Below are positions 1 to 8,719 of a DNA stretch of 64,000 nt, piece after piece. A program made the position numbers and the translations under genes. How positions within the stretch are numbered: the stretch's first letter is position 1; every line of letters begins with the position of its first letter. Location: positions 124,001 through 188,000 of the forward strand of contig JARLJL010000022.1 in assembly GCA_031291235.1 (NCBI GenBank), in the 5' to 3' direction. Source of the DNA: Sulfuriferula sp. (lineage in GTDB: Bacteria > Pseudomonadota > Gammaproteobacteria > Burkholderiales > Sulfuriferulaceae). Under the pieces are notes generated by a model. That model ran no database searches. It saw only the letters and a program-made list of their open reading frames with translations, and had not been told where the DNA came from.

Positions 1-969
1 CTGGACCGGCGCAAACCGGGGACGTCGCGTCACGTCACGCAACGCCGCGAATCGGATACGGTGGAAATCCTGTCTGGCGTATTCGAGGGCAAGACGACCG
101 GCGCACCGATTGCGTTGTTGATACGCAACGAAGATCAGCGCAGCAAGGATTACGGCAATATCGCCGATACCTTTCGTCCGGGGCATGCCGATTACACTTA
201 CTGGCACAAATACGGCATACGCGATTATCGCGGCGGCGGGCGTTCGTCCGCGCGTGAGACCGCGGTACGGGTTGCGGCCGGTGCGATTGCGCGCAAGTGG
301 CTGCATGAGCGTTACGGCGTAGTGATCCGCGGTTACATGGCGCAATTGGGGCCTATCGTTGTGCCGTTCAAATCCTGGGATGTCGTCAACGATAATCCGT
401 TTTTCGTAGCGGATGCCGACAGCGTACCGGCACTGGAAGAATATATGGACCAGTTGCGCAAATCCGGAGATTCCATCGGTGCCAAAATTACCGTGGTGGC
501 AGAGAACGTGCCGGTGGGCTGGGGCGAACCCGTGTACGACAGGCTGGACGCGGATCTGGCGCACGCCTTGATGAGCATTAACGCGGTCAAAGGCGTGGAA
601 ATCGGCGCGGGTTTCGATTCGGTGACGCAAAAAGGCACCGAGCACGGCGACGAACTGACGCCCGAAGGCTTTCTGTCCAATCATGCCGGCGGCGTGCTGG
701 GCGGTATTTCCACCGGGCAGGACATCGTTGCCAGTATCGCGATCAAGCCGACTTCCAGTATCCGGCTGCCGCGCCGTTCCATCGACAAGCAGGGTAATCC
801 GGTATTGGTGGAAACGCACGGTCGCCACGATCCTTGTGTCGGCATACGCGCAACGCCGATTGCCGAAGCCATGCTGGCTATCGTGCTGATCGATCACGCT
901 TTGCGCCATCGTGGGCAATGCGCAGATGTGCAAGTCGATACGCCGCGCATACCGGGCAAGGTGGCGTAA
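1..969 (+). CDS. aroC: Chorismate synthase, 5' end outside window
   Basis: AroC converts 5-enolpyruvylshikimate-3-phosphate to chorismate, the last common step of aromatic amino acid synthesis, using reduced FMN. The reading frame is open from the first base of the window, so the N-terminus (about 40 residues, judging from the usual length near 365) lies upstream. Family landmarks visible are [12 protein letters not shown] near the start, [16 protein letters not shown], the [19 protein letters not shown] block followed by [17 protein letters not shown], and a C-terminal [17 protein letters not shown]. The stop is TAA at 967-969. No clear terminator follows; an accessory operon begins about 190 bases downstream. 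Another shikimate-pathway gene, aroA, occurs far away at 52549, so the two are not clustered. Confidence 0.97.
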   Translation: MDRRKPGTSRHVTQRRESDTVEILSGVFEGKTTGAPIALLIRNEDQRSKDYGNIADTFRPGHADYTYWHKYGIRDYRGGGRSSARETAVRVAAGAIARKWLHERYGVVIRGYMAQLGPIVVPFKSWDVVNDNPFFVADADSVPALEEYMDQLRKSGDSIGAKITVVAENVPVGWGEPVYDRLDADLAHALMSINAVKGVEIGAGFDSVTQKGTEHGDELTPEGFLSNHAGGVLGGISTGQDIVASIAIKPTSSIRLPRRSIDKQGNPVLVETHGRHDPCVGIRATPIAEAMLAIVLIDHALRHRGQCADVQVDTPRIPGKVA

Positions 970-1032
970 CGGTTTTTATTTGGCTCTATAATAACTGTTA
1001 TTTGATGCGACCCTTCTATGCTTTCAGATAGG

Positions 1033-1061
1033 TTGTCAGTGATCGGCATATTCGATCTAAT
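1033..1061 (+). promoter_or_regulatory. Candidate sigma-70 promoter of the accessory operon
   Basis: TTGTCA (1033-1038) and TCTAAT (1056-1061) each match the sigma-70 consensus at 5 of 6 positions and are separated by 17 bases. Transcription would start near 1068, giving a leader of about 90 bases before the GTG at 1157. An alternative -10-like TATAAT lies at 987-992 but lacks a good -35. This suggests that the accessory genes are transcribed independently of aroC. Confidence 0.5.
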
Positions 1062-1156
1062 TTTAATAAGCAGCCTATTCGGGGAGATCAAGCTGCGTGC
1101 GCAGCGGGTGATTCGAGGCAACACAAAATATTCGTTGATCAAAAAGAAAACGTTCA

Positions 1157-2818
1157 GTGCTAAACACAGACTTCTACGCTGGCGCCATCATACGTCTGGC
1201 GACCCTGCAAAAGCAAAAAAGACAAGCGGGCCGTCTGCTTTTCGCCACCGTGTCCCTGCTTCCCCGTGGCAGGTCGTTACCTCCTCCGATGGAGGATATA
1301 GATCGATGCCCTGTCGGAAAAACCGGCGAAACCGTTTTCTTTCGCCGTGTGCTGTTGAGTGTTCAAGAAGCTGTTGACTGGTATCGAGCTCTTGGCAGTG
1401 GTGATGATAAATCCCCGAATCCCTCCGCGAACGAGGAACGCAACAGCAAGTATGATGGGATCAAGATAGAAATCTCAACGCTGACCGATGATCCGGCTTG
1501 GCCTTACCTCGGCCTGCCGATAGGGGAAGGTTTGTTTGCACATTTTTCTGGACGCAGCCATCCAGCTCCATTCATTGGCAATGCTCCCGCTCGCATCCAT
1601 CGCCGTTTCGGCAGCCAAGATGGCTTCGACTCAATGCTGGCTGATGACAAAGCCGTGGCCTTTGTCGCAAGACGGTTGCACGTTGATTTGCGGCTTTATA
1701 GAGAATATCTGGGAAGCGTTGCCCTAGTTGCACCAGACCCTGTGCTCAAGCAGATCGATCACTTCATGATTCCTGCTTCTGCCGACAGGGGCGAACGCAT
1801 TTTCTACCGCTTCGTCCCTCGTGCAGGAGAATCGCTTGCCGGCTTGAAGCTCTCCACCTTCGACGAACAAACCTACCTGCTTACCGACTTCAACACCCAG
1901 GACATACCTGCCGATGGCATTCTGGATATCGACAAAGGTGACTGCACTGGAGCATATGGTTATGTGGTGACTCACCCGAGACATGGTGTGCTGACCTATA
2001 GCCCACCATACCCATTCCTACGCCAAGTGGGCTTCAGTATTCACCCAGTATCATCTGGAGGCAGAACAGTCAGTGTCCCAACAGGCGAATCAGGCAATTC
2101 CCCACGCATGGAATACCAGGCGGCGCAACGTTCACCACTTACCACTCAGAGCCTCATTGGCGATGCGGCACGCATACCCAATGTCAACGCCCGCATCGCC
2201 ATTGCAGCCTCACGCCGCGAAAAGCTTGCAAACGCCAAGCAATATGGTCAGCGCTGGTTCCCAGATGGCTCCCGCAAGGAAGCCATGCTCTTTATTCAGG
2301 GCGAACTGAAGCGAGCTAAGTCCAGAGTGATGATTGCAGACCCTTACCTGGCGGGTTTGCAATTGGGTCAATTCTTGTATGCCGTCAACCCGGAAACTAC
2401 CTCGGTGACTTTGTTGACTTCGGGACTGGCATTCAAAGCGATAAAGCAAAATTCTTCGAAAGCAGGGTTTGGGAAATACAAAAAAGAGAAGCCGAGATTT
2501 CGTTCCAAAAAACAAGAGCCATCAAAGATGGACGTCTTCAATAAGCTGCTTGCCCAACTGGAAAGGGATGCCAAGGTTACTGCCAAGGCATATGTGCTTC
2601 AGTCATCCATCCTGCACGATCGCTTCTTGGTAATAGACGACGTCGTCTGGTTCCTTGGCAACTCGCTGAACACCTTGGGCGAAAAGGCCTCTCTGATCGT
2701 CAAACTACCCAACCCGGATGAAGTCATTGGCCAGCTTGTGGGTATGCTGAAGCAGGCAATATCCTTTGATAACTATAAGAAGCGCCAAGCCAAGAATCAG
2801 GAAGACGCCGCATCATGA
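1157..2818 (+). CDS. VPA1262-like N-terminal / PLD-like C-terminal protein, putative defence component
   Basis: First gene of a three-gene overlapping operon. The frame opens after an in-frame TGA at 1136-1138, and GTG at 1157 is its earliest start; only a weak purine-rich stretch precedes it. The 553-residue product has an N-terminal half (about 1-330) that I associate from memory with the 'VPA1262 family N-terminal domain' found on accessory islands. The C-terminal part (about 370-540) looks like one half of a phospholipase D fold: a helix and strand ending in SRVMIADPYL, then ILHDRFLVIDD with H487, R489 and D494 in an HxRx4D arrangement (Lys of the classical HxK motif replaced by Arg), followed by WFLGNSLN. 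A single PLD half-motif implies a partner or a dimer. There is no signal peptide, so it is likely cytoplasmic. The domain name is recalled, not searched; the function is inferred. Confidence 0.7.
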   Translation: MLNTDFYAGAIIRLATLQKQKRQAGRLLFATVSLLPRGRSLPPPMEDIDRCPVGKTGETVFFRRVLLSVQEAVDWYRALGSGDDKSPNPSANEERNSKYDGIKIEISTLTDDPAWPYLGLPIGEGLFAHFSGRSHPAPFIGNAPARIHRRFGSQDGFDSMLADDKAVAFVARRLHVDLRLYREYLGSVALVAPDPVLKQIDHFMIPASADRGERIFYRFVPRAGESLAGLKLSTFDEQTYLLTDFNTQDIPADGILDIDKGDCTGAYGYVVTHPRHGVLTYSPPYPFLRQVGFSIHPVSSGGRTVSVPTGESGNSPRMEYQAAQRSPLTTQSLIGDAARIPNVNARIAIAASRREKLANAKQYGQRWFPDGSRKEAMLFIQGELKRAKSRVMIADPYLAGLQLGQFLYAVNPETTSVTLLTSGLAFKAIKQNSSKAGFGKYKKEKPRFRSKKQEPSKMDVFNKLLAQLERDAKVTAKAYVLQSSILHDRFLVIDDVVWFLGNSLNTLGEKASLIVKLPNPDEVIGQLVGMLKQAISFDNYKKRQAKNQEDAAS

Positions 2819-3438
2819 AAGAGTTTGCGCTAGGTATCTCAATTGCCCCCAAGGCAGAACGCCCATTCCCCGCCAAGGAAATTCTTTGGAGCGGCCTCGA
2901 AAACTGGCAAAGCCGCTTCCCAAACTCAAGTGAAGCCTGGGGCCGAAAGCAATCAAGTAATCCTGTACCTTTGCATGCATTTTGCAAGGCAGTCTCGGAA
3001 GCTCAGGAACGCGTCTGGATTGTTGATGACTACTTGTTGAAATTCGATAGCGGGAGCTCCGCAGAGCGAATCGACCAAATACTGGAGTGGCTACCCTTTG
3101 GGCTTGCCGCAAGCGATATTCGGTTTCTAACAAGACGTACGCAAGAAGTGGATGAAAACGTGCGAAAAATATTTCAACAGAGAGCACAAGAAATCAACAA
3201 TCATCCAGCCAGGCGTGGAAAACTATGCAGTATCGAAATCAAGCTACATCTTTCAGATCGAAATTGCAATTTCATCCATGACCGCTTCGCCATCGTAGAC
3301 GACGAGCTATGGCACTTTGGCGCAACGGTTGGAGGCCTCCATGCATCCGTCAGTGCCGCCAGCCGAGGCTGGCGGGCAACAGATCATGGTGCCATCGAGT
3401 TCTTTGAGGAAATCTGGAATCTAGGAGTACGAAGATGA
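2815..3438 (+). CDS. Small PLD-like protein, second gene of accessory operon
   Basis: Starts with ATG inside the stop of the preceding gene (ATGA overlap at 2815-2818), so translation is probably coupled. The 207-residue protein has RVWIVDDYLL near residue 67 and, at the C-terminal side, FIHDRFAIVDDELWHFGA with H155, R157 and D162 in the same HxRx4D spacing as its upstream neighbour, followed by a Gly-rich stretch. I read this as one half of a PLD-type catalytic fold. Two adjacent proteins each carrying one half-site suggest a heterodimeric active site or two homodimers. No signal peptide or membrane segment is seen. Nuclease, phosphodiesterase or purely structural roles all remain possible; Arg in place of Lys could also mean loss of catalysis. 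Confidence 0.65.
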   Translation: MKEFALGISIAPKAERPFPAKEILWSGLENWQSRFPNSSEAWGRKQSSNPVPLHAFCKAVSEAQERVWIVDDYLLKFDSGSSAERIDQILEWLPFGLAASDIRFLTRRTQEVDENVRKIFQQRAQEINNHPARRGKLCSIEIKLHLSDRNCNFIHDRFAIVDDELWHFGATVGGLHASVSAASRGWRATDHGAIEFFEEIWNLGVRR

Positions 3439-5447
3439 GCGAGCAATGGCTGAGCGAACGCCACGCCGAAAGACGGGAAGCCATTGCAGATTCCTCGTTC
3501 AAGACTGCGCAAGACTTTTTGGCTCTATTGAATGCATTTCCCAACGACTTACCACGAGATTTCGATGATATCGTGATCTGGATAGTGGAACAGGATGGCA
3601 ACCTTGCCGAATTTGAACAGAGCATCATCCCAATCGTCGATATGGCCAATTTGCAGACTTATCCAGATAGCTATGCCTTGCTAATGACACTCGCTTGTGC
3701 GGCAGCACTCGCACGCACGCCGTCGCTGCAAACATGGACCAAAGTCAATGCATTCAAATACAACTCATGGCAGCTTGCGCATTGGCTGAGCGAAGCAATG
3801 ACGGCGTATGCCGAGATGAATTCCTCTGCATGCAATGCCTATGTCGAGCTTGCGAAAGAAGTTTTTGCCTCCTTGGATAATTTTACATTGGAATCCCAAT
3901 CTGCCCGCACCAATGAAGAGCGTTCTGGGGCATGGGCATACTGGAACAAGCGCCAGGACAAGCTTGAAGAAATATGGTGGGACTTGCGCGGCTGGTCTGG
4001 CTTCATGAACTACGAAGAAGAGCTTCCACTATTCCAGGTGTTCTACAAACTGAATCCGGACGAGTTCATTCGCACAATATCGAAATCAGCCAACCCTTAC
4101 TTGGTCAGCGCATTGTTATTCGTGGCGGGCATAGGCGCATTCTCTCCACGATTTTCGGAATGGAAACGAATGATTGCCGCTGCGCCCGCCGCTTTCGAGG
4201 ACGGAGGCAAATGGAATAGCTCTGTCCTGATGCCGCTGCTTCTGGTTGAGGCACGCAAACAGTTATTGCAGGTACGGACGAACCTTCTGAATCTTGACTC
4301 CACTTCTGGCGGGCTTGATGAGATCAAACAGGAAATAACCAGCACTGCCGAACTCATCGTAACCGCTTTGGCTGCACGTCAAGATGTCTCCGCCACTTTT
4401 GTCCGCTGGACGCCTTGGCTGATGCGGCAAATCCTGGGGCAGACCGCAAAGGAAATTGCCGAGGTGAAATCTGCGGCATTTGCCGATGATGTCTTGATTG
4501 ATGTGATTGGCCGCAAGCTGGGAGATAGTCTATTACCCCAAACAAGTCCTGACGACGCGCCCTTATGGGAGGCTTGGTGCTACCGCTGCGTACTGGCTTC
4601 CTTTGCCTACAACGGGCATATCCAGGCACCTGCTTGGGAGAGTTTTGGAGATGAATGGCGTTTTTCGCCTGAAGACTGGGTCGGAGATAAAGGACGGCTT
4701 TTACGGGAGCACGCCAGCCTGAGTACCACCCTAAACAAAGAAATCCCGGGCGTGGCCGCAAACTTACTGGCTTATCCAATTGCGCAATCATCCTCCCCTG
4801 CGGAAGTGTGGATCGGCCTATGGAATGACGCCATCACCTTGCGCGAAATTGTGGAGTTCGGCGACTCGGACGCAGTCGAAGACGAATACAGCTCGCGCTC
4901 GGAGGCCGGGCAGTTGTTGCTCTTGCTCTTCCGTATCGGCCTGGCAATCTTCGATCAAGGCGCAGCCCGCAGTTTCGACAACAATTTGCCTGAAGCCAGA
5001 TCACTTGCCAGTCTGTTTAAGGAACTCAATTTCGCAACTTGTGAAATGCGGGAAATCGACAGCACATTGAATCATGATGAATGGCTCTCGGTTGTCCAAC
5101 ACTTGGCAGTCAGAAGAATGATTTGGGAGGGCTCCTCTGGTAACGAAAGTGCATCGAGAAATTTCCAGGTATTCAAGGCTAACGATACCCCGACCGTGTC
5201 CGACATTCTTGCCGACACAAAAGGCAACGTGTTCGAATTGGTCAGTATTCTGCAAACCCTCTTGCTCAACTGTCCGGATGCTTCAAAGTTTAAAGCCTAT
5301 CTCAATTCGGTATCAATCGATTTGTCCGACATCGTGCAATCAATCAGGAACCTGAACCAATACCACCCGCGCAAATATCCTATTGACGAGGCTCAACTGC
5401 AAAAGCTGGAGGGCTACCGGTTAGAGATACACTCAGATATTCGCTAA
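3435..5447 (+). CDS. Large protein of unknown function, third gene of accessory operon
   Basis: ATG at 3435 overlaps the previous stop (ATGA), so all three genes form one translationally coupled unit. The 670-residue product is not recognised. It appears soluble and mainly alpha-helical, rich in Trp (for example WWDLRGWSG near residue 180 and WTPWLMRQI near residue 317) and in acidic residues, with no signal peptide, Walker motif, zinc-cysteine cluster or recognisable nuclease signature. Its constant place behind the two PLD-like genes suggests a scaffold, sensor or target-recognition subunit of the same complex; this is inference from context. Base composition of the operon looks, by eye, more AT-rich than the flanking aroC and pel genes, consistent with horizontal acquisition. 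Confidence 0.75.
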   Translation: MSEQWLSERHAERREAIADSSFKTAQDFLALLNAFPNDLPRDFDDIVIWIVEQDGNLAEFEQSIIPIVDMANLQTYPDSYALLMTLACAAALARTPSLQTWTKVNAFKYNSWQLAHWLSEAMTAYAEMNSSACNAYVELAKEVFASLDNFTLESQSARTNEERSGAWAYWNKRQDKLEEIWWDLRGWSGFMNYEEELPLFQVFYKLNPDEFIRTISKSANPYLVSALLFVAGIGAFSPRFSEWKRMIAAAPAAFEDGGKWNSSVLMPLLLVEARKQLLQVRTNLLNLDSTSGGLDEIKQEITSTAELIVTALAARQDVSATFVRWTPWLMRQILGQTAKEIAEVKSAAFADDVLIDVIGRKLGDSLLPQTSPDDAPLWEAWCYRCVLASFAYNGHIQAPAWESFGDEWRFSPEDWVGDKGRLLREHASLSTTLNKEIPGVAANLLAYPIAQSSSPAEVWIGLWNDAITLREIVEFGDSDAVEDEYSSRSEAGQLLLLLFRIGLAIFDQGAARSFDNNLPEARSLASLFKELNFATCEMREIDSTLNHDEWLSVVQHLAVRRMIWEGSSGNESASRNFQVFKANDTPTVSDILADTKGNVFELVSILQTLLLNCPDASKFKAYLNSVSIDLSDIVQSIRNLNQYHPRKYPIDEAQLQKLEGYRLEIHSDIR

Positions 5448-5840
5448 CGAGCAACTCGCGTTAATTTAAGGGAGGCGTTAAATAGGTTAAGTAGGGACGG
5501 GGCCGTAATTCCTCCATCCACGACTCAGCGGGATGAATTGCAGCCGTAAGGGGTAGTATCAATGCAGCAAAGACTTGCAGATTCAATCGGTGGCATGGTA
5601 TGGCAGACCGTTTGGGGATGGAGAGTGAGTTCACAGGCCAGAAAAACTGCCGTTCAGCTTGATTTTCACCTGAATGCCCGCTTATCGACGTATTGCTGAC
5701 AGAATCAGCCTGCAGGCCGATGACTGTAATGGCCGAATTGCTCTCTTTCAGGTATGGCATTCAACCAACATGCGTTTTCGATGAATCGTGCTGCGCAACC
5801 AGAAAGAACACGATCCCAACCTTGGATTGTAAATAGCCTT
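5448..5840. other. Gene-poor junction between accessory operon and pel operon
   Basis: About 390 bases without a convincing gene. The only sizeable open frame (5461-5760, minus strand, 99 codons) has low-complexity, non-protein-like composition and no identifiable start signal. Its C-terminus (RPYLTYLTPPLN) reminds me of spurious frames seen in multicopy intergenic elements, so the segment may be a repeat or mobile-element remnant marking the edge of the island. No clear inverted repeats, target duplications or Rho-independent terminator were found by eye. Confidence 0.4.
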
Positions 5841-7214
5841 TTATTTTTGCAGCATGAAGGTTTCATATTCCAGTATCGATAGTTTGCGATCCAGCCAGTA
5901 CAGGCCGATCACTACGGTGATGAGCAGCGAAACGGCAAAACCGTAACCGTACCAGTTGGCGCCGAGATGGATGCTGAGCAGGCTGAATATCAGGTTCAGT
6001 CCGGCAAACAGGGCGGTCATGACCAGCGCGATCACGCGTTTATCGAGATAAAACAGTACGTTCATTACACCCAGAAATACCACTTGCAAGCCGGCTGCAA
6101 CCACATCGACGTACAGTAGCGAAATATAGTATTGCGAGATGCCGATGAGTTCCAGCACTGTCGGTGCCGCAACGAACACGATCAGCACCGCCATGGCTTG
6201 AATCTTGATGATTTCGAAGATGCCCTGTCGTGCGGTTTCCACCATTTCGTCGCGCATTTCCTCGATATAGTCCAGTGTGCCGCCGTCGCGTACGGCATCG
6301 TAAAATTTCTGATAATACTCGACGAAGTCGGTTTCCATGCGTACCAGAAAGACGGCCATGCCCGGGATGATGGACAAATAAGCCAGGAAAATCGGCAAGT
6401 CGTAAATCAGCGAAGCATGAAACGCGCCGATCACCGGCTGGCCTGTCGATGGCGTATACCAGAATATGTATTTATCTATCCAGATACCCAGATTGAAGAA
6501 AAATCCTGTCCAGATCAGCGAAACGAACATGCGCTTTTTGCGTAAGAAATCGAATTCGATGAAATGATCGGACGGATAGGTGCGAATAATCAACAGCATC
6601 ATGCCGCTGAACAGCGTGAAATGCCCGAGCAAAATGCCGATCAATAGCCCATTGAGTCCGAACATGCGTAATACCAGCGCCGCCACAACGGCGATGCTGT
6701 AACCGACGGCATAGAGCACTACGATGGCTTTGTAGTTTTTCATGCCGGAGAGGAAGATGGTGGCGATCCAGATATTGCATAGCACCACGAAATTGGCGAT
6801 CAGCAGAATGCGGTAAACGGCATCCTGATTGGGGAAGGCAAAGAAAGCCAGTGCCATGCCGATCAGGCCGGATACCAGGGTGGTAATAAAGATCGCGCCG
6901 ATGAAATTCGGCAGTATGGCATCCGTATTTTTTTCAAACAGCCGGTCGGCTATGTAGCGGGTAAATCCAAGCTGCAAAAAGCCGGTAAGAATCAGGCTCA
7001 TGGCAATCAGATGCGTAATCGTCACCTGGAACTGGGTAATCAGTACATTCGGCAACACGATGCCGAGGCTGATCACACCGATGATAAGCACGCCGAGTAT
7101 GGATAATATCCACGGCCCGGAGCCGATGATACCGGCATAGGCATAGGCGCTAAACAGCGACATATAGCTGTCGCGGCGCAGGATTTTTCTGATTTCAAAA
7201 CCGATACCAGCCAT
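5841..7214 (-). CDS. pelG: PelG, Wzx-like inner-membrane protein of Pel export
   Basis: PelG is the polytopic inner-membrane subunit of the Pel synthase/transport complex (with PelD, PelE and PelF), related to polysaccharide flippases. The 457-residue product matches the family length, begins MAGIGFEIRKILRRDSYMS, which is characteristic of PelG, and shows about twelve hydrophobic segments spread over its whole length. It is the last gene of the operon; its ATG (7214-7212) shares one base with the pelF stop (TAATG). No obvious terminator is visible between its stop and 5448. Confidence 0.93.
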   Translation of the reverse strand: MAGIGFEIRKILRRDSYMSLFSAYAYAGIIGSGPWILSILGVLIIGVISLGIVLPNVLITQFQVTITHLIAMSLILTGFLQLGFTRYIADRLFEKNTDAILPNFIGAIFITTLVSGLIGMALAFFAFPNQDAVYRILLIANFVVLCNIWIATIFLSGMKNYKAIVVLYAVGYSIAVVAALVLRMFGLNGLLIGILLGHFTLFSGMMLLIIRTYPSDHFIEFDFLRKKRMFVSLIWTGFFFNLGIWIDKYIFWYTPSTGQPVIGAFHASLIYDLPIFLAYLSIIPGMAVFLVRMETDFVEYYQKFYDAVRDGGTLDYIEEMRDEMVETARQGIFEIIKIQAMAVLIVFVAAPTVLELIGISQYYISLLYVDVVAAGLQVVFLGVMNVLFYLDKRVIALVMTALFAGLNLIFSLLSIHLGANWYGYGFAVSLLITVVIGLYWLDRKLSILEYETFMLQK

Positions 7215-8719
7215 TAGCTAACCTTTAGCGCCTGTTCGTAAACCTGCTTGAATTCATTAAACATCAGCGTTTGCGTGTAGTAACGTTCTACCCGGGCAAT
7301 GGCGGCATCGCGCGCAGGGAACCAGTTTTCCGGTTGCAATAGCGCGATGGCTGCTGCTGCCATGGCCTGCGGGTCGGCGATGCGTACCACGGCACCCGAT
7401 GCGCCTAGCGCCTGATCTTCAGGCGTCAGCCCGTAAATCAGCTGACGGCATGAACCGACGTCGGTGGTGAGCGCGGGTACGCCGGCGGCATAGCCCTCCA
7501 GCAGTACCAGGGGCAAGGCTTCGCTGATGGAGGACAGCACGACCAGCCCGACTTTTTCCAGCACGACCTCGACTTTCTGGAAACCGAGGAATTTCACCTT
7601 GTCGGTAAGGCCGAGGCTGGCAACCAGGTTATGGCATTCCTCTGCATAGTCCGGATCTTCGTCTTCCGGGCCGGCAATCCAGCCTTCGGCATCCGGTATG
7701 CGATTCACTACGCTGCGCATCATGCGTATAAAGGTTTTAACATCCTTGATCGAGACCACGCGTCCTATCAGGCACAGTATCGGCGGCGGCATGGCCGGAC
7801 GTTTGGCCCGCACCGGCTGAAAGCGTGTCAGATCGATGCCGTTGGGTATGACGCGAGTACGTTCTGCCTGAGCGCCGTCGGTAATCTGGCGCTGGCGGTT
7901 GGCTTCGTACAGTGCGGTGATGATATCGGCGTGGTGATAGCATAGCCGCCCCAGCGAGGTATAAAAGCGCATCCACAATTCGCGGAAATAGCTGACCTCG
8001 GTCGGGTCCTTTTCAAAGATGTTGCGATTATCGTGTATCCATGCGCTTTGGTATAAGTCGATTTTGCGTTCTTTGGTATAAATGCCGTGCTCGGACAGTA
8101 TCAGCGGTTTGCCGGTGTAAATTTTCAACAGACTGCCGAGGAAACCTGCGTAACCCGTCGATATGGTATGGAAAGCGCGCACCGGAATAAAGTTGGCGGC
8201 GATGCGCGACATGACCCAGATCGGCTCGTGCATGGCGCGTACGCTCCAGAAATAGTCGATGAAGGAGGGGTCGGTACAGTATTTCTGATAATTTTCGGTA
8301 ATGAAATCCCACGACTTCTGGCTGTACAGGAAGTACTCTTCGTCGATTTCGCCGTTCTTGAGCAAATTGGCCAATTGCGCAAAGGCGCAGACGGTATTGG
8401 CTTGTCCGCCGCGAAAGGCCTGATGCAGTTGGGCAACCTGTTCCAGCGTCGCGCTGTCGCCGGTCTGGGCATGTACTTGCGGCGGCGTATGCATCCCGTG
8501 CAGATAATGGGCCTCGACGTGAACGACATTGGCGGGGAAGGTGTATTTGACGTCGCCGTAATCCTGCGGACGGCTGCCGAGAAATATCACCGCAAAACGG
8601 TATTCGGGATAAGCATGGATCATCTGATTGATCCAGCTCGAAACTCCGCCGCTGACGTAGGGGTAAGTGCCTTCCAGCAGCAGTGCGATATCGGCTTCTT
8701 TGGCGGTAGGGAAACTCAT
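7214..8719 (-). CDS. pelF: PelF, cytosolic glycosyltransferase polymerising Pel
   Basis: PelF is the GT4-family, UDP-sugar-dependent glycosyltransferase that builds the Pel chain in the cytosol. I place the start at ATG 8719, which overlaps the pelE stop as ATGA and gives 501 residues, close to the usual ~507; a longer upstream frame is only pelE antisense-phase sequence. The N-terminus carries LLLEGTYPYVSGGVSSW, a hallmark of PelF, and the C-terminal GT-B half has the EX7E motif (E-A-L-P-L-V-L-L-E) and GLVVLSSISEALP. No membrane segment is present, as expected for a soluble enzyme recruited by PelD/E/G. Confidence 0.94.
   Translation of the reverse strand: MSFPTAKEADIALLLEGTYPYVSGGVSSWINQMIHAYPEYRFAVIFLGSRPQDYGDVKYTFPANVVHVEAHYLHGMHTPPQVHAQTGDSATLEQVAQLHQAFRGGQANTVCAFAQLANLLKNGEIDEEYFLYSQKSWDFITENYQKYCTDPSFIDYFWSVRAMHEPIWVMSRIAANFIPVRAFHTISTGYAGFLGSLLKIYTGKPLILSEHGIYTKERKIDLYQSAWIHDNRNIFEKDPTEVSYFRELWMRFYTSLGRLCYHHADIITALYEANRQRQITDGAQAERTRVIPNGIDLTRFQPVRAKRPAMPPPILCLIGRVVSIKDVKTFIRMMRSVVNRIPDAEGWIAGPEDEDPDYAEECHNLVASLGLTDKVKFLGFQKVEVVLEKVGLVVLSSISEALPLVLLEGYAAGVPALTTDVGSCRQLIYGLTPEDQALGASGAVVRIADPQAMAAAAIALLQPENWFPARDAAIARVERYYTQTLMFNEFKQVYEQALKVS

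Noticed and set aside
1018..1377. 119-codon plus-strand frame overlapping the start of the first accessory gene
   Set aside because: Basic, low-quality composition with no domain character; it overlaps the better-supported frame starting at 1157 and probably reflects chance.
5444..5500. Possible integron attC-like site (GTTAAAT preceded by TAAC) after the accessory operon
   Set aside because: Only one core-like heptamer fits; the complementary partner is not present at proper spacing, and the 4.3-kb three-gene unit is far larger than a cassette.
5461..5760. 99-codon minus-strand frame in the junction
   Set aside because: No ribosome site, no domain, odd composition; treated as non-coding or remnant sequence.
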